Source of the DNA: an uncultured Desulfomicrobiaceae bacterium
Lineage (GTDB): Bacteria; Desulfobacterota; Desulfovibrionia; Desulfovibrionales; Desulfomicrobiaceae
Length of the DNA: 64,000 nt
Reading direction: 5' to 3'
NCBI GenBank assembly: GCA_937989665.1
Contig: CALKRN010000014.1
Coordinates: 30,418-94,417, forward strand
The notes beneath the pieces are model-generated. The model ran no database searches and was not told where the DNA came from. It worked only from the letters and a program-made list of their open reading frames with translations. A program made the translations under genes and the position numbers. Below, piece after piece: positions 8,531-17,585 of the stretch. The stretch's first letter is position 1, and each line of letters begins with the position of its first letter.

Positions 8531-8980
8531 ATGACCATCGCTCCCCTGGCAGCCCTCAGTCTTGCCAATACCGCCTTCTCTCTTCTGCGTGGCCTCATGG
8601 GCGGTGCGTCGGCTCCAACAGCTGCAGCGGCCCCGCGTCCCACTCCGGCCTCCCTGTGGCATGAGCTCGGTGCGCGCCTCGATGTGCGTGCCGCTACCCC
8701 GGCAGAGATTGCCCAAGCCGCTCAAGTCTTATGTGATGCTGGGCTCATCACCCTGGAGGAGTGCGCGACCCTTTGCCTTGACCCGGTCACGGTGGGGGGA
8801 GGGATGCGAACCCCTATCCAGGCTACGGGCCGAGTGGACTGGCTCGCGGAGTTCCACACCCGCCTTCAGGAAGCCCAGGCCCAGGGCCAAAGCCTTTCTG
8901 CTTCTCGCCTCGAGGCCGCCCTTGAGGTCCTCCAGCGACTCGCTGCTGCCCGCCGCGGTCCAGTCCACGCCGTGGCCTAG
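8531..8980 (+). CDS. hypothetical protein
   Basis: 149 residues starting at ATG 8531, which has GGAGG 7 bp upstream; an earlier in-frame ATG lacks a site. It has a hydrophobic N-terminus (LAALSLANTAFSLLRGLMGG), an Ala/Pro linker, then helices including TPAEIAQAAQVLCDAGLITL. The C-terminal LEAALEVLQRLAAARRG is probably helical. I do not recognise the family. It could be secreted or membrane-attached. Confidence 0.65.
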   Translation: MTIAPLAALSLANTAFSLLRGLMGGASAPTAAAAPRPTPASLWHELGARLDVRAATPAEIAQAAQVLCDAGLITLEECATLCLDPVTVGGGMRTPIQATGRVDWLAEFHTRLQEAQAQGQSLSASRLEAALEVLQRLAAARRGPVHAVA

Positions 8981-9003
8981 GTGCCTCTCTTTATCCAGGG
9001 GCG

Positions 9004-9092
9004 GCGAGGGATCGCTCCATTGGTATTCAGGTCCCGCTTGCTGGACGAGGCAGCAAGGGAGCGCTCCATTGGTGAGTAGGTCACGGTTGCTG
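9004..9092. repeat. imperfect direct repeat pair, 49 bp apart
   Basis: Two 40-bp copies (9004-9043 and 9053-9092) match at about 32 of 40 positions and share CGCTCCATTGGT exactly. They fill the gap between the hypothetical gene and the TPR gene. No hairpin or open frame explains them. This is one of the paired repeats discussed in the findings. Confidence 0.75.
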
Positions 9093-9169
9093 AGAATGCA
9101 TTTTCGCCCTTGTCCATAGGCTGCTCCTCGGCTAGGGATAGAGCATCATCCAGTCCCTACGAGGATGCC

Positions 9170-9973
9170 ATGGAACAGCCTTCCTCCATTCCCGAACCCC
9201 CTGCTGGCTATAGTCTCGAGCAGCTCTCGCAGTACTGCACGGCCTCGGACCTTGGCTTGGAGTGCGCCTGCTCCAAACGCCAGGAAATCAAGATCGGCAC
9301 AGGGACGACCACCCGAAAAGAAGAAAGTACGGTCTATTACTATGCCCGCCAGGTGGAGGACGACCTCCTTACCCTCCAGAGCCTCAACGACCATTGGCTG
9401 CCCGTAGGCGAGGCCCAGCAGATCACCTTGGCCGAGCTCGTCACCCAGTACCAGCCTGAGGTGGAGATCTTCGTCAAGAAGATCCGCCCGGCCATGAACG
9501 AGCTGCGCAAGACGATCGCCCGCGGCGACCGGCACCGCAAAAATGGGCAGCCGTACTCTGCCGAGCTTGAATACAACCGCGCCTTGGCCATGGACGAAGA
9601 CAACGTCCGTGCCTTGTTCGGCCTTGGACTTACCTATCTCCAGTACGGCCAAACGGACAAGGCCCAGATCGTCTTCGAGCACCTTGTGCGTCTCGATGGC
9701 TTCGTGGACCCGGCCCATAAGCACCTCTTCAATGAATTTGGCATTGCCTTGCGCAAACGAGGACTCTTTGATGAAGCCGAGCAGTACTACACCCGCGCCT
9801 TGGAGCTGTGTCCGGACGATGAAAATCTGTACTTCAATTTGGGTCGGGCCCTTTTTGAGGCCGGCAAACTGGAAGCTGCTGCCAATGCGGCGCGCATTTG
9901 TCTCTCCCTCAATCCGAACCATGCTGAAGCAATGAAGCTGGCCCGCGCCGTGGTCCGCGCCCAAGGGGGATAA
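9170..9973 (+). CDS. TPR-repeat protein
   Basis: 267 residues. The first about 105 residues form a distinct domain (SLEQLSQYC, ECACSKRQEIKIGTG, VYYYARQVEDDLL). A basic helix (ELRKTIARGDRHRKNGQ) follows, then three or four tetratricopeptide repeats such as AELEYNRALAMDEDNVRALF, FDEAEQYYTRALELCPDDEN and LYFNLGRALFEAGKLE. TPRs mediate protein contacts; the partner is not evident. ATG 9170 follows GAGG. An earlier in-frame start would add 20 residues that look non-coding. The next gene, a binding lipoprotein, starts about 90 bp downstream. Confidence 0.85.
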   Translation: MEQPSSIPEPPAGYSLEQLSQYCTASDLGLECACSKRQEIKIGTGTTTRKEESTVYYYARQVEDDLLTLQSLNDHWLPVGEAQQITLAELVTQYQPEVEIFVKKIRPAMNELRKTIARGDRHRKNGQPYSAELEYNRALAMDEDNVRALFGLGLTYLQYGQTDKAQIVFEHLVRLDGFVDPAHKHLFNEFGIALRKRGLFDEAEQYYTRALELCPDDENLYFNLGRALFEAGKLEAAANAARICLSLNPNHAEAMKLARAVVRAQGG

Positions 9974-10065
9974 CCCACATGCTGGTGCTCGATTTTGGAC
10001 ATGCTTGGCCACTTCCGATACAGCACCAAATTACCTCTCCAGGAGAGGCAGAGGAAGGAGGTGGT

Positions 10066-11202
10066 ATGCGGTGCACGAGAAAACCAAGAGGGATGTCTGG
10101 TACGCGTCATTTTCTCTTATTGGTGATGTTATTTGTCCTGGCGGGCTGCGAGGCCCCGCCGCTGCGGGTGGGGTTTGTGGCCGGGCTCACAGGCCCGTAT
10201 GCAGATCTTGGGATAAATGGCCGTGACGGCGTGCTCCTTGCAGTGGAGGAGGTCAACGGCCGCGGCGGGATTACAGGCCGGCCGGTGGAGCTCATTGTCC
10301 GTGACGCGGGCACGGACGAGATAAGCTGTGCCGCGGCTTTGGAGGAGGTCCTCGCCCAAGGGGTGATTGCCGTCATCGGGCCGATGGTGAGCCGCCATGC
10401 CCGGGTGACCCTGGCGGCCATGGAGCGTTACCCAGAGGTGCTCTTTTTCTCGCCCACCATGTCGGGAAGCCTCCTTTCTGGTCGCGACGACCTCTTTGTG
10501 CGCTCCATTGCCAAGGCCGCGGACCAGGGGACCCTCGTTGCTCAGTATGCCCAGAAGCTGGGTCTCCATCGGGTGGTGGTGATCCAAGACACTGACAATG
10601 CGGAATACACGGGCGATGTGGTGCAGGCGTTTACAGCAACGGCGCAGCAGATGGGGATAGCTATCGAACTATTGACCTATGGCCAGGGGATCCCGTTTGA
10701 TCCTGGGCGTCTGGCCGCCCGTATCCGTGCCCTGGCGCCGGAGGCGGTCTTCGTGGTGGTCAATGCCTTGCACGCCGCTGCCGTGGCCCAAGAGGTGCGC
10801 AAAGCAGGCCTCGCCACGCCGCTTCTCGCTGCCAGGTGGGCACAAACCCAGGACCTTTTTTCCGTTGGTGGCCGTGCCGTGGAGGGCATGGTCCTTGTGG
10901 GAAGTGCTACTCAAGTAACCCCAGATTTGGTGCACTTTCGGGAGACCTTTGCCAAACGATATGGTCACGAGCCCTCCTTTGCCGCGGTATGGAGCTACGA
11001 TGCCGCCCGTATTCTTTTTGACGCCATGGGCCGGTCCCAGGGACTCACCGGCCGGGCCGTGCGCGATGCCATCCTCGCCGTGCCTGTCTACCAAGGCTTG
11101 GATCGGGAGATCCGTTTCGATGCCTTTGGGGACGTTATCCACGATCACCAGCTCGTCACGGTGCGTGATGGCCAGTATGTGCCTCTGGAGGCGGCACCGT
11201 GA
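10066..11202 (+). CDS. branched-chain amino-acid-type ABC binding lipoprotein (probable sensor partner)
   Basis: A 378-residue periplasmic binding protein of the Leu/Ile/Val (type I fold) family. It has a lipoprotein signal with lipobox LAGC, then the family opening VGFVAGLTGPYADLG, GRDGVLLAVEEVNGRGGI and VIGPMVSRHA. ATG 10066 has GGAGG 8 bp upstream. No ABC permease or ATPase is nearby. Instead its stop overlaps the GTG start of a hybrid histidine kinase (GTGA). The likely role is therefore ligand sensing for that kinase rather than uptake. The ligand is unknown. Confidence 0.88.
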   Translation: MRCTRKPRGMSGTRHFLLLVMLFVLAGCEAPPLRVGFVAGLTGPYADLGINGRDGVLLAVEEVNGRGGITGRPVELIVRDAGTDEISCAAALEEVLAQGVIAVIGPMVSRHARVTLAAMERYPEVLFFSPTMSGSLLSGRDDLFVRSIAKAADQGTLVAQYAQKLGLHRVVVIQDTDNAEYTGDVVQAFTATAQQMGIAIELLTYGQGIPFDPGRLAARIRALAPEAVFVVVNALHAAAVAQEVRKAGLATPLLAARWAQTQDLFSVGGRAVEGMVLVGSATQVTPDLVHFRETFAKRYGHEPSFAAVWSYDAARILFDAMGRSQGLTGRAVRDAILAVPVYQGLDREIRFDAFGDVIHDHQLVTVRDGQYVPLEAAP

Positions 11203-13739
11203 AGCCAACCCTTTTTGCCTTTTTGGGCAAACGGTTAGCGGTGCTACTCGTCTTGGGCGCCGTGATCCTTACCTTGGCCAGCTCTGCCGTGTGGTGGCGG
11301 CATGTGCGGCATGTGGCGAACGAGAATGCCGCGGATTGGGCGCGGCTTGTGGTCCAAGCCATCGAGGAACGTCTCGCGCTCGCCCAGGCCACGGTGGGGG
11401 CGGTGACGCTGGAATTGGACGCTGTGCCTTCCTCGCGCTGGCAGGAGGAGGTGGTGCGCATCGAACGGGAGCAGCCATTATTTACGCGCCTCCTGCTGAC
11501 GGATGACAATGGCCTGGTCCAGGCCAGCTCAGACCTTGGGGTCTTGGGTTGGGACCTTTCGCGCCATTTAGCGGTACTTGGCGCACTGCAGCATGGCTCG
11601 TACGTTTCCAGTGTGCTCATCGATCCTCGCACGGGGGGTCCAATGGTGGAAATGGCTCGGCGTGGGCGCGGGTTTGCGGTGGTTGCCGCCTTGGAGATGT
11701 CCATCCTCCAGCGCCTCGTGGAGCGGTTGTCGCGGGAATCTGAGGTCGTGGTCACCGATCACCGGGGGCGGCTCGTGGCTCATCCCAATGCCCAACGGGT
11801 GCAGGAGCGCCAGACTGATCCCTGGTCGGGGCGGTTCGCCACGGTGGACGATTGGGGCCTCACCACCACGGAGGACGAGCACTTTCTTGGCGTGCTAGCG
11901 CGGATCCAGCCCGTGGGATGGATGGTGGTGGTGCGCCTTCCGAAGCAGAGCTTGGTGCGGCCGGTGCTGGTAGGGGCGGTAGTCTTTGCCGGTCTTGGTG
12001 CCGTGGGAGTGGTTGTTGGTTTGCTCTTGGCCCGGCATTTGGCAGGTCGGGTGGCCATGGGTCTTCACCTCATGGTGCAGCAGGCCGCCGCCGTGGCTGC
12101 CGGCGAATATGATGCTCGAGTCCTTCCTCAAGGGATACTGGAGCTCGACGCCCTGGCCGAGAGCATGAACCAGATGGCAATGAAGGTGCAGCAGCGGGAA
12201 TCGGATAATACCCAGCTCAACCTCGAGCTAGAAGATCAGCTCGCCCATATCCAAGAACTGGCGGCCCTTACCCGTTCGCTGTTCGAAAGCGTGGCCGAAG
12301 GGATCATTGCCCTCGACGCCCTGGGTCGGGTTGTGCTGGCCAACGAAGCCGCTTACCACATTTTCGATACCGGCCAGATGGTGCCGCAGTGGCAGGAGGA
12401 CTCCTGGCACTGGCCCTTTGCCGAAGCCGTGCTTGCAGCCCGCCCCCAGCGCGGGCAGATGGCCCTGCCTTCGGGCCGTATCCTCGACTATGCCTTTGTT
12501 CCCATGCCCCAAAGGGGGCGAGTCTATGGGGTGGTGTCGTTCATCGATGTCACGGAGCGGGAAGCGACCATCCACGCGCAGGAGGAGGCCCGGCGCTTGG
12601 CGGAAGAGGCGAACCGCATGAAGGACGAGTTCCTCGCCAACATGAGCCACGAGCTCCGTACGCCCCTCAATGGCATTATGGGCGTGCTCCAACTCTTACG
12701 CCTCGAGGACCTGCCAGAGTCCCAGCGGGAACAGGTGGACATGGCCCTCGATTCGGCGCGCAACCTGCTCCGCATCCTGACGGACCTGCTGGAGCTGAGC
12801 CGCACTGCCGCAGGTTTTGCCCCACGCCTGGCGCCGGTGGATGCCGTGGCGGTGGCGCAGCAGGCCTTGGCCTTGGTGCGCACCCAAACCCAGCGCAACG
12901 GGGTGGCCACTATCCTGGAGGCCGAGCCGGAGCTATGGGTGGAGACCGACGAGGTGCGGCTGCGGCAGATCCTTTTGAACCTCGTGGGGAATGCCGCCAA
13001 GTTTACTCGTCAGGGGGAAATTATTGTCCGTCTCGACCGCATTGTCAGTGCCGATGGCCAACAGCGTCTACTTTTGCAGGTGGAAGATACGGGCATTGGC
13101 ATGATCACAAGCCATGTGCCCCAGGTCTTTGAGCGCTTTCGTCAAGAGGATAGTTCTTCTACCCGCAAGTACCAGGGGGCAGGGCTGGGCCTTGCTGTGG
13201 TGAAGCGCTTGGTTGATCTCATGGGCGGGACGATTAGCGTGGACACGGCCCCCGGGCAGGGGTTTTGGATCAGCATCTGTTTGCCCATGCGGCACGGGAC
13301 GCCGTTACTCAAGGAAGAGCCCTCTTCCTCTCCAAGTGACGACTTGCCCCACTATGGCTTGCGCATCCTTCTCGTGGAGGACGATGACGTCAATCGCTAT
13401 ATGGCCCGGGCCCTTCTTGCCAAGCTTGGCTGCCATGTGGATGAGGCGGTCAACGGCCTCGAGGCGTTAGAACGGTTGCGTCGCGAAAGCTACGACCTCG
13501 CCCTGTTGGACATCCAAATGCCGGAGATGGATGGCCTGCAAACGGCTCAGGCCATCCGGGCTTATCCGGAGTTCACCCATCTGGCCACCATGCCGCTGGT
13601 GGCCCTTACCGCCCATGCCCTTCCTGAAGACGAGGCCCGGGCCAGGGCGGCAGGTATGGAGTATTTTCTGACAAAACCATTGGATATCCATCTGCTTATG
13701 GCCACGTTGGACCGCATCGTGGAGCGGTTGGCGCTGTAA
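11199..13739 (+). CDS. hybrid sensor histidine kinase with receiver
   Basis: 846 residues. The N-terminal transmembrane helix (about 8-30) is followed by a periplasmic Cache-like sensor, a second helix (about 250-275) with a HAMP-like segment, a helical linker and a PAS-like domain. The HisKA box NMSHELRTPLNG carries His484. The HATPase has N-box NLVGNAAKF and G-boxes DTGIGM and GAGLGL. The C-terminal receiver begins LLVEDDDVN, with phospho-acceptor Asp771 (LLDIQMPEMDG) and Lys in LTKPLD. The GTG start overlaps the binding-protein stop, indicating a coupled ligand-sensor pair. No separate response regulator is adjacent, so output must go to an Hpt or regulator elsewhere. Confidence 0.92.
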   Translation: MKPTLFAFLGKRLAVLLVLGAVILTLASSAVWWRHVRHVANENAADWARLVVQAIEERLALAQATVGAVTLELDAVPSSRWQEEVVRIEREQPLFTRLLLTDDNGLVQASSDLGVLGWDLSRHLAVLGALQHGSYVSSVLIDPRTGGPMVEMARRGRGFAVVAALEMSILQRLVERLSRESEVVVTDHRGRLVAHPNAQRVQERQTDPWSGRFATVDDWGLTTTEDEHFLGVLARIQPVGWMVVVRLPKQSLVRPVLVGAVVFAGLGAVGVVVGLLLARHLAGRVAMGLHLMVQQAAAVAAGEYDARVLPQGILELDALAESMNQMAMKVQQRESDNTQLNLELEDQLAHIQELAALTRSLFESVAEGIIALDALGRVVLANEAAYHIFDTGQMVPQWQEDSWHWPFAEAVLAARPQRGQMALPSGRILDYAFVPMPQRGRVYGVVSFIDVTEREATIHAQEEARRLAEEANRMKDEFLANMSHELRTPLNGIMGVLQLLRLEDLPESQREQVDMALDSARNLLRILTDLLELSRTAAGFAPRLAPVDAVAVAQQALALVRTQTQRNGVATILEAEPELWVETDEVRLRQILLNLVGNAAKFTRQGEIIVRLDRIVSADGQQRLLLQVEDTGIGMITSHVPQVFERFRQEDSSSTRKYQGAGLGLAVVKRLVDLMGGTISVDTAPGQGFWISICLPMRHGTPLLKEEPSSSPSDDLPHYGLRILLVEDDDVNRYMARALLAKLGCHVDEAVNGLEALERLRRESYDLALLDIQMPEMDGLQTAQAIRAYPEFTHLATMPLVALTAHALPEDEARARAAGMEYFLTKPLDIHLLMATLDRIVERLAL

Positions 13740-13988
13740 GTGGCGCTGTTGAGGGGGCGAAGCGCAAAAGAGGGCCGAGAGCCATCGGCGGAAAAGGCCA
13801 CAGCGGCCCTGGCCGCCGAGGAACGGGACGAAGCGCAAAAGAGGAGCGGGGCGACAGTCCAAGTCAGCCCAAGTCCAAGCAGGGGCTGAGGCCCGGCGTT
13901 GGAACGCTTGGGTGCGCAGTGGATGCCTCCTGATGTTGGCGAGGGGAGATGGCCTGAAGGCAAGACCCCAGGATGAAGGGAGAACACG
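13740..13988. other. intergenic region with direct repeat pair
   Basis: 249 bp between the hybrid kinase and the PAS/zinc protein. The block CGAAGCGCAAAAGAGG occurs at 13758-13773 and again at 13829-13844, spaced exactly 71 bp. No terminator with a T-run is visible. A leftward frame across this region has no ribosome site or recognisable domain, so I treat it as non-coding. Confidence 0.6.
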
Positions 13989-14615
13989 ATGGTTGAGGAT
14001 GGCAATGCCCTGGAAGCGAAGCTCGCCCCAAAAAGCCTCACGCCAGCGGAACCAGCAGTTGAGGACGGCAGCGCTAGGGACTCCAGGACAGAAGCAAGCG
14101 TAATCTACTGGATTGATGGAGCGGATCGGATCATTCGGGTCAATGAAGCCTGGGATGCCTTTGCCCGGGCGAACGGCGGGGCATCGGTGGTGGGTGCGGG
14201 TATTATAGGTCAGTCTTTGTGGCGGTATTTGAGCGGCGACCCCATTCGCATGTGGATGGATGCTGTCCTTGGTCTGGCACGAATCTCTAGGGGGCCCGTG
14301 ACGCGGGCATATCGTTGCGATTGCCCGGAAAAAAAGCGCTTTATGCGCATGGTCGTCGTGCCAGAGCAGGGTGGTGTCCTGCGCCTTGAGCACCATCTCC
14401 TTGGAGAGGAGCCGCGCGAACCGGTGTATTTTGTCCCGTGGTCGGGGCAGGGGCAGCGGCCTCTTTTGCGCTGCAGCCTGTGTGGTCGCATCCAGCACTG
14501 CGGCCAGTGGATCGAGCCGGTGCCCCAGGCTACAGGCCCCTATGGTGTCATTTATACGGTCTGCCCTGAGTGCCACAGTGGGAAGGTCCACCGGGCAGTG
14601 CAGAGGTCGCTGTGA
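13989..14615 (+). CDS. PAS-like protein with C-terminal zinc-binding motif
   Basis: 208 residues. After a disordered first 35, IYWIDGADRIIRVNEAWDAF and GQSLWRYLSG look like a PAS core. The C-terminal part has paired metal ligands CSLCGR...CPECH, a likely zinc ribbon. There is no kinase, DNA-binding or enzyme domain. Its stop overlaps the GTG start of the photolyase (GTGA), so it is translated with a light-dependent DNA repair enzyme and could sense light, redox or oxygen for that operon. That link is inference. The start has GGGAG 8 bp upstream. Confidence 0.75.
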   Translation: MVEDGNALEAKLAPKSLTPAEPAVEDGSARDSRTEASVIYWIDGADRIIRVNEAWDAFARANGGASVVGAGIIGQSLWRYLSGDPIRMWMDAVLGLARISRGPVTRAYRCDCPEKKRFMRMVVVPEQGGVLRLEHHLLGEEPREPVYFVPWSGQGQRPLLRCSLCGRIQHCGQWIEPVPQATGPYGVIYTVCPECHSGKVHRAVQRSL

Positions 14616-16021
14616 ATCTTGGACCGCGGAGCCGGGCGCTGCGCGCTGGAGACCTTGGGCCGGGTCCGGTACTCTACTGGATGAGCCGTGACCAACGGGT
14701 GGCTGATAATTGGGCCTTGGCCCTGGCCCAGAGGCTGGCCCTCGATTTAAACCGGCCTTTGGCCGTGGTCTTTGGTCTTTCCCCTGGGTTTCTTGGCGCC
14801 ACCTGGCGGCAGTACGCCTTTATGCTCCAGGGGCTGCGCGAGGTTGAGGCGCGGCTGCGGGCCTTGGGGATCCCCTTGTTGGTGCACCTTGGCGATCCTG
14901 GGGAGGTCGTCGCTGCCTGTGGGCAAGAGTACCAGGCTGCGGCAGTGGTGATGGATTTTTCTCCCTTGCGCTTGCCCCGGGCGTGGAAAGAGACCGTTGT
15001 GCGCCGGCTTCGGTGTCCGGTGCTCGAGGTCGATGCCCATAACCTCGTCCCGTGCTGGCTTGCCTCACCAAAGGCAGAGTTTGCCGCCCGCACTTTGCGC
15101 CCCAAGCTGTGGCGCAAAATCCCTGACTTTGATGCCCTGCCTCCAGCCCTTATCCCCCATCCCTTCCCGTGGCCCAAGGTTGTACCACCCGTGGACTGGG
15201 AGGCATTGGCCAGCGGGCTTGCCGTGGATCGGGGGGTGGCTGCGGTAACCTGGTGCTCTCCTGGGGAGAGTGCGGCGCAGGCGGCATTGGATCGTTTTCT
15301 CCAGCACGGGCTTCCCTTTTATGCCGCCAAGCGCAATGACGCCAATGCCGGCGTCCAGTCGCGGCTGTCGCCGTATCTCCATTTTGGCCACATCGCCCCG
15401 TGGCGGGTTTTTCATGCCGTCTGGCACAGTGAGGCCCCGCCCGTCTCCAAGGAGGCCTTTCTTGAGGAATTGGTAGTCCGGCGCGAGGTGGCGGAAAATT
15501 TCTGCTTCTACAATCCCCAGTATGACGAGGTGGCAGGTTTTCCAGCCTGGGCGCAGCGCACCCTCCACGACCACCGCCACGACCCGCGGCGGGAGCAGTA
15601 CCGCCTCGAGGAGCTTGACGCCGGGGCTACGGCAGACCCGCTGTGGAATGCGGCCCAGCACCAGCTCGTTCGCGAAGGCACGATGCCGGGTTATGTGCGC
15701 ATGTACTGGGGAAAGAGGTTTCTTGAATGGTTGCCCTCCCCAGAAGAGGCCTTGGCCGCGGCTATTTTACTCAATGATCGCTACCAGCTCGATGGCCGTG
15801 ACCCCAACGGCTATGCCAATATCGCTTGGTGCATTGGCGGGGTCCACGACCGGCCATGGTTCCCTCGGCCTATCTTTGGCACGGTACGCTCGTTAGGCCG
15901 TAGCGGCTGCTGGGCGCATTTTGATGTGGTGGAGTACGTGCGCCGCATCGACGGTGAAGAGGCTGCCACCCAGGTCCCTCGTCCTCCCCGTGCGCGCCGA
16001 CCGTTGCCACAGACCTCTTAA
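14612..16021 (+). CDS. phrB: class II CPD photolyase
   Basis: A 469-residue FAD enzyme that uses blue light to split cyclobutane pyrimidine dimers. Class II hallmarks are WNAAQHQLVREGTMPGYVRMYW and the C-terminal NDRYQLDGRDPNGYANIAW with GGVHDRPWFPRPIFG. The N-terminal alpha/beta domain begins VLYWMSRDQRVADNWAL. Length is normal. GTG at 14612 overlaps the PAS/zinc protein stop and has GAGG upstream. An in-frame ATG 42 bp earlier would lengthen the overlap without need. Photolyase in a presumed anaerobe suggests exposure to light in surface sediments or waters. Confidence 0.93.
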   Translation: MNLGPRSRALRAGDLGPGPVLYWMSRDQRVADNWALALAQRLALDLNRPLAVVFGLSPGFLGATWRQYAFMLQGLREVEARLRALGIPLLVHLGDPGEVVAACGQEYQAAAVVMDFSPLRLPRAWKETVVRRLRCPVLEVDAHNLVPCWLASPKAEFAARTLRPKLWRKIPDFDALPPALIPHPFPWPKVVPPVDWEALASGLAVDRGVAAVTWCSPGESAAQAALDRFLQHGLPFYAAKRNDANAGVQSRLSPYLHFGHIAPWRVFHAVWHSEAPPVSKEAFLEELVVRREVAENFCFYNPQYDEVAGFPAWAQRTLHDHRHDPRREQYRLEELDAGATADPLWNAAQHQLVREGTMPGYVRMYWGKRFLEWLPSPEEALAAAILLNDRYQLDGRDPNGYANIAWCIGGVHDRPWFPRPIFGTVRSLGRSGCWAHFDVVEYVRRIDGEEAATQVPRPPRARRPLPQTS

Positions 16022-16190
16022 TCTTGGCCCGCTCAGGGGATGGCCTTTGGGGCCGACCAGGCCCTGAGGGGAGTTGCATCCTCGGGGATGGTTCGGCCTT
16101 TGTCAGGGATGGGTTTCGGAGCGTCGAAGTTCGCGACCCGTGCGGGCAGGCTGCAGCAGGAGACTTGAGGCAGCCATACCGCGGATGGAG

Positions 16191-16204
16191 GAGGCTTCGG
16201 CCTC
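16191..16204. terminator. small UUCG hairpin between convergent genes
   Basis: GAGGC-TTCG-GCCTC forms a five-pair stem with a stable UUCG-type loop just beyond the 3' end of the leftward regulator and facing the photolyase end. There is no T-run, so termination is only a guess. Nearby GGGGATGG occurs at 16036 and 16084, 48 bp apart. Confidence 0.3.
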
Positions 16205-16214
16205 AGCAGACCCC

Positions 16215-17585
16215 TCACCTTGTCCCCTCGTCCCCACAGTGTTTGGCCCGGCGGTAGCGCAAGGTATCGCGGCTTAGGGAAAGCAGGCGGGCTGCTTGGG
16301 ATTCGTTGCCGCCGCACAGGTGCAAAGCCTGGCGCAGGTAGTGGGCCTCAATTTGGGTGAGCAAGGTGGGCAGGTCGAGGCCGGCGGGAGTGAGGGACGG
16401 CAGGACATTGGGGCAAGGATTTGGCTCAAGCCCTAGGTCCTCGGCAGTAATCCAGGGCCCTGGGGCAAGGAGCGCGGCCCGTTCCATGAGGTTGCGCAGC
16501 TCGCGCACATTGCCGGGCCAGGTGTGGGCAAGGAGTTGGGCTTCGGCCTCTGGGGTGAAGCCGGCGAAGGTCTTCTTGAAGCTGCTGCTGAACTCCGCGA
16601 GAAAGGCTCGGGCCATGGGCAGGATATCGCCCTGGCGTTCGGCAAGCGATGGCACGCGGATGCGGACAACGGCGAGACGGAAAAAGAGGTCTTGGCGGAA
16701 TCGTCCCTGGGTGACGAGGTCTTCGAGAGTGCGGTTAGTGGCCGCGATGACCCGCACCCGTACCTGCCGGGGTCGGGTCGCGCCTACGGGGTAGAAGGTG
16801 CCGCTTTGCAGAAAGCGCAGCAATTTGGCTTGGGCCTCTGCTGGCAGCTCTGCCACCTCGTCGAGAAACAAGGTGCCGCCGTCGGCCGTGGCCACGAGCC
16901 CGGTCTTACCGCGCTTGTCCGCCCCGCTGAAGGCCCCGGGGGCGTAGCCAAAAAGTTCACTCTCCACCAATTCCGTGGGCAAGGCGGCACAGTTGAGGGC
17001 CACAAAGGGACCGCGGAACAGCGGACTGCGCAGATGGATAGCGCTGGCGAGGAGCTCTTTGCCGGTGCCGGTTTCTCCTTCGATAAGCACCGAGGTCTGA
17101 GGGCTTTGGGCCACGCGGGCAACGAGGTCCATGACCGCAGTGATGGCGTTACTCTCGGCGATGAAAAATGGCATTTGTTCGCGCAGGGCCTGCTCTTGGA
17201 GGAGCCGGGTTTCTTTGCCAAGGCGGAGCATGGCCCCTGTGCGGGAGAGGACCGCGGTGAGGACCTCCATGCGGATGGGTTTGATGAGGTAGTCCACCGC
17301 CCCGGCCTTCATGGCCTGGATGGCGGTAGGGGCGTCCTCATAGGCGGTGATGACAATGATTGCGGCGTGGGGGGCGCGCTGGCGTAAAGAAGGTAGAATC
17401 TCAATGCCGTTTTGATCTGGCAGGCCGACATCGAGGAGGATGAGGTCTGGCGGGTTGGCCGTGGCCTGGGCGAGGCCTTCGGCAGCAGTGGCCGCGGTGG
17501 TGATGCCGTAGTCCCGTTCAAGGGCGAGGCATAGGCTGTCGCGGATGGAGTCTTCGTCGTCAATAATCAGGATGTTGAGGCGCAT
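16215..17585 (-). CDS. sigma-54-dependent response regulator (NtrC family, GAFSGA variant)
   Basis: 456 residues. Receiver with acidic pair IIDDED, phospho-acceptor Asp52 (LLDVGLPDQNG) and Lys in LIKPIR. AAA+ domain with Walker A GETGTGKE, Walker B GGTLFLDEV and the sigma-54 contact loop written GAFSGA instead of GAFTGA. C-terminal Fis-type helix-turn-helix (NESQAARLLSLSRDTLRYR). It activates sigma-54 promoters when phosphorylated. It overlaps the upstream kinase gene by 19 bp, so the two are a cognate pair. The Thr-to-Ser change keeps the hydroxyl and is probably tolerated. Confidence 0.93.
   Translation of the reverse strand: MRLNILIIDDEDSIRDSLCLALERDYGITTAATAAEGLAQATANPPDLILLDVGLPDQNGIEILPSLRQRAPHAAIIVITAYEDAPTAIQAMKAGAVDYLIKPIRMEVLTAVLSRTGAMLRLGKETRLLQEQALREQMPFFIAESNAITAVMDLVARVAQSPQTSVLIEGETGTGKELLASAIHLRSPLFRGPFVALNCAALPTELVESELFGYAPGAFSGADKRGKTGLVATADGGTLFLDEVAELPAEAQAKLLRFLQSGTFYPVGATRPRQVRVRVIAATNRTLEDLVTQGRFRQDLFFRLAVVRIRVPSLAERQGDILPMARAFLAEFSSSFKKTFAGFTPEAEAQLLAHTWPGNVRELRNLMERAALLAPGPWITAEDLGLEPNPCPNVLPSLTPAGLDLPTLLTQIEAHYLRQALHLCGGNESQAARLLSLSRDTLRYRRAKHCGDEGTR

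Noticed and set aside
13467..14591. Long leftward frame across the hybrid kinase end and the PAS/zinc gene
   Set aside because: It overlaps two well-supported genes, and its composition lacks any family resemblance.
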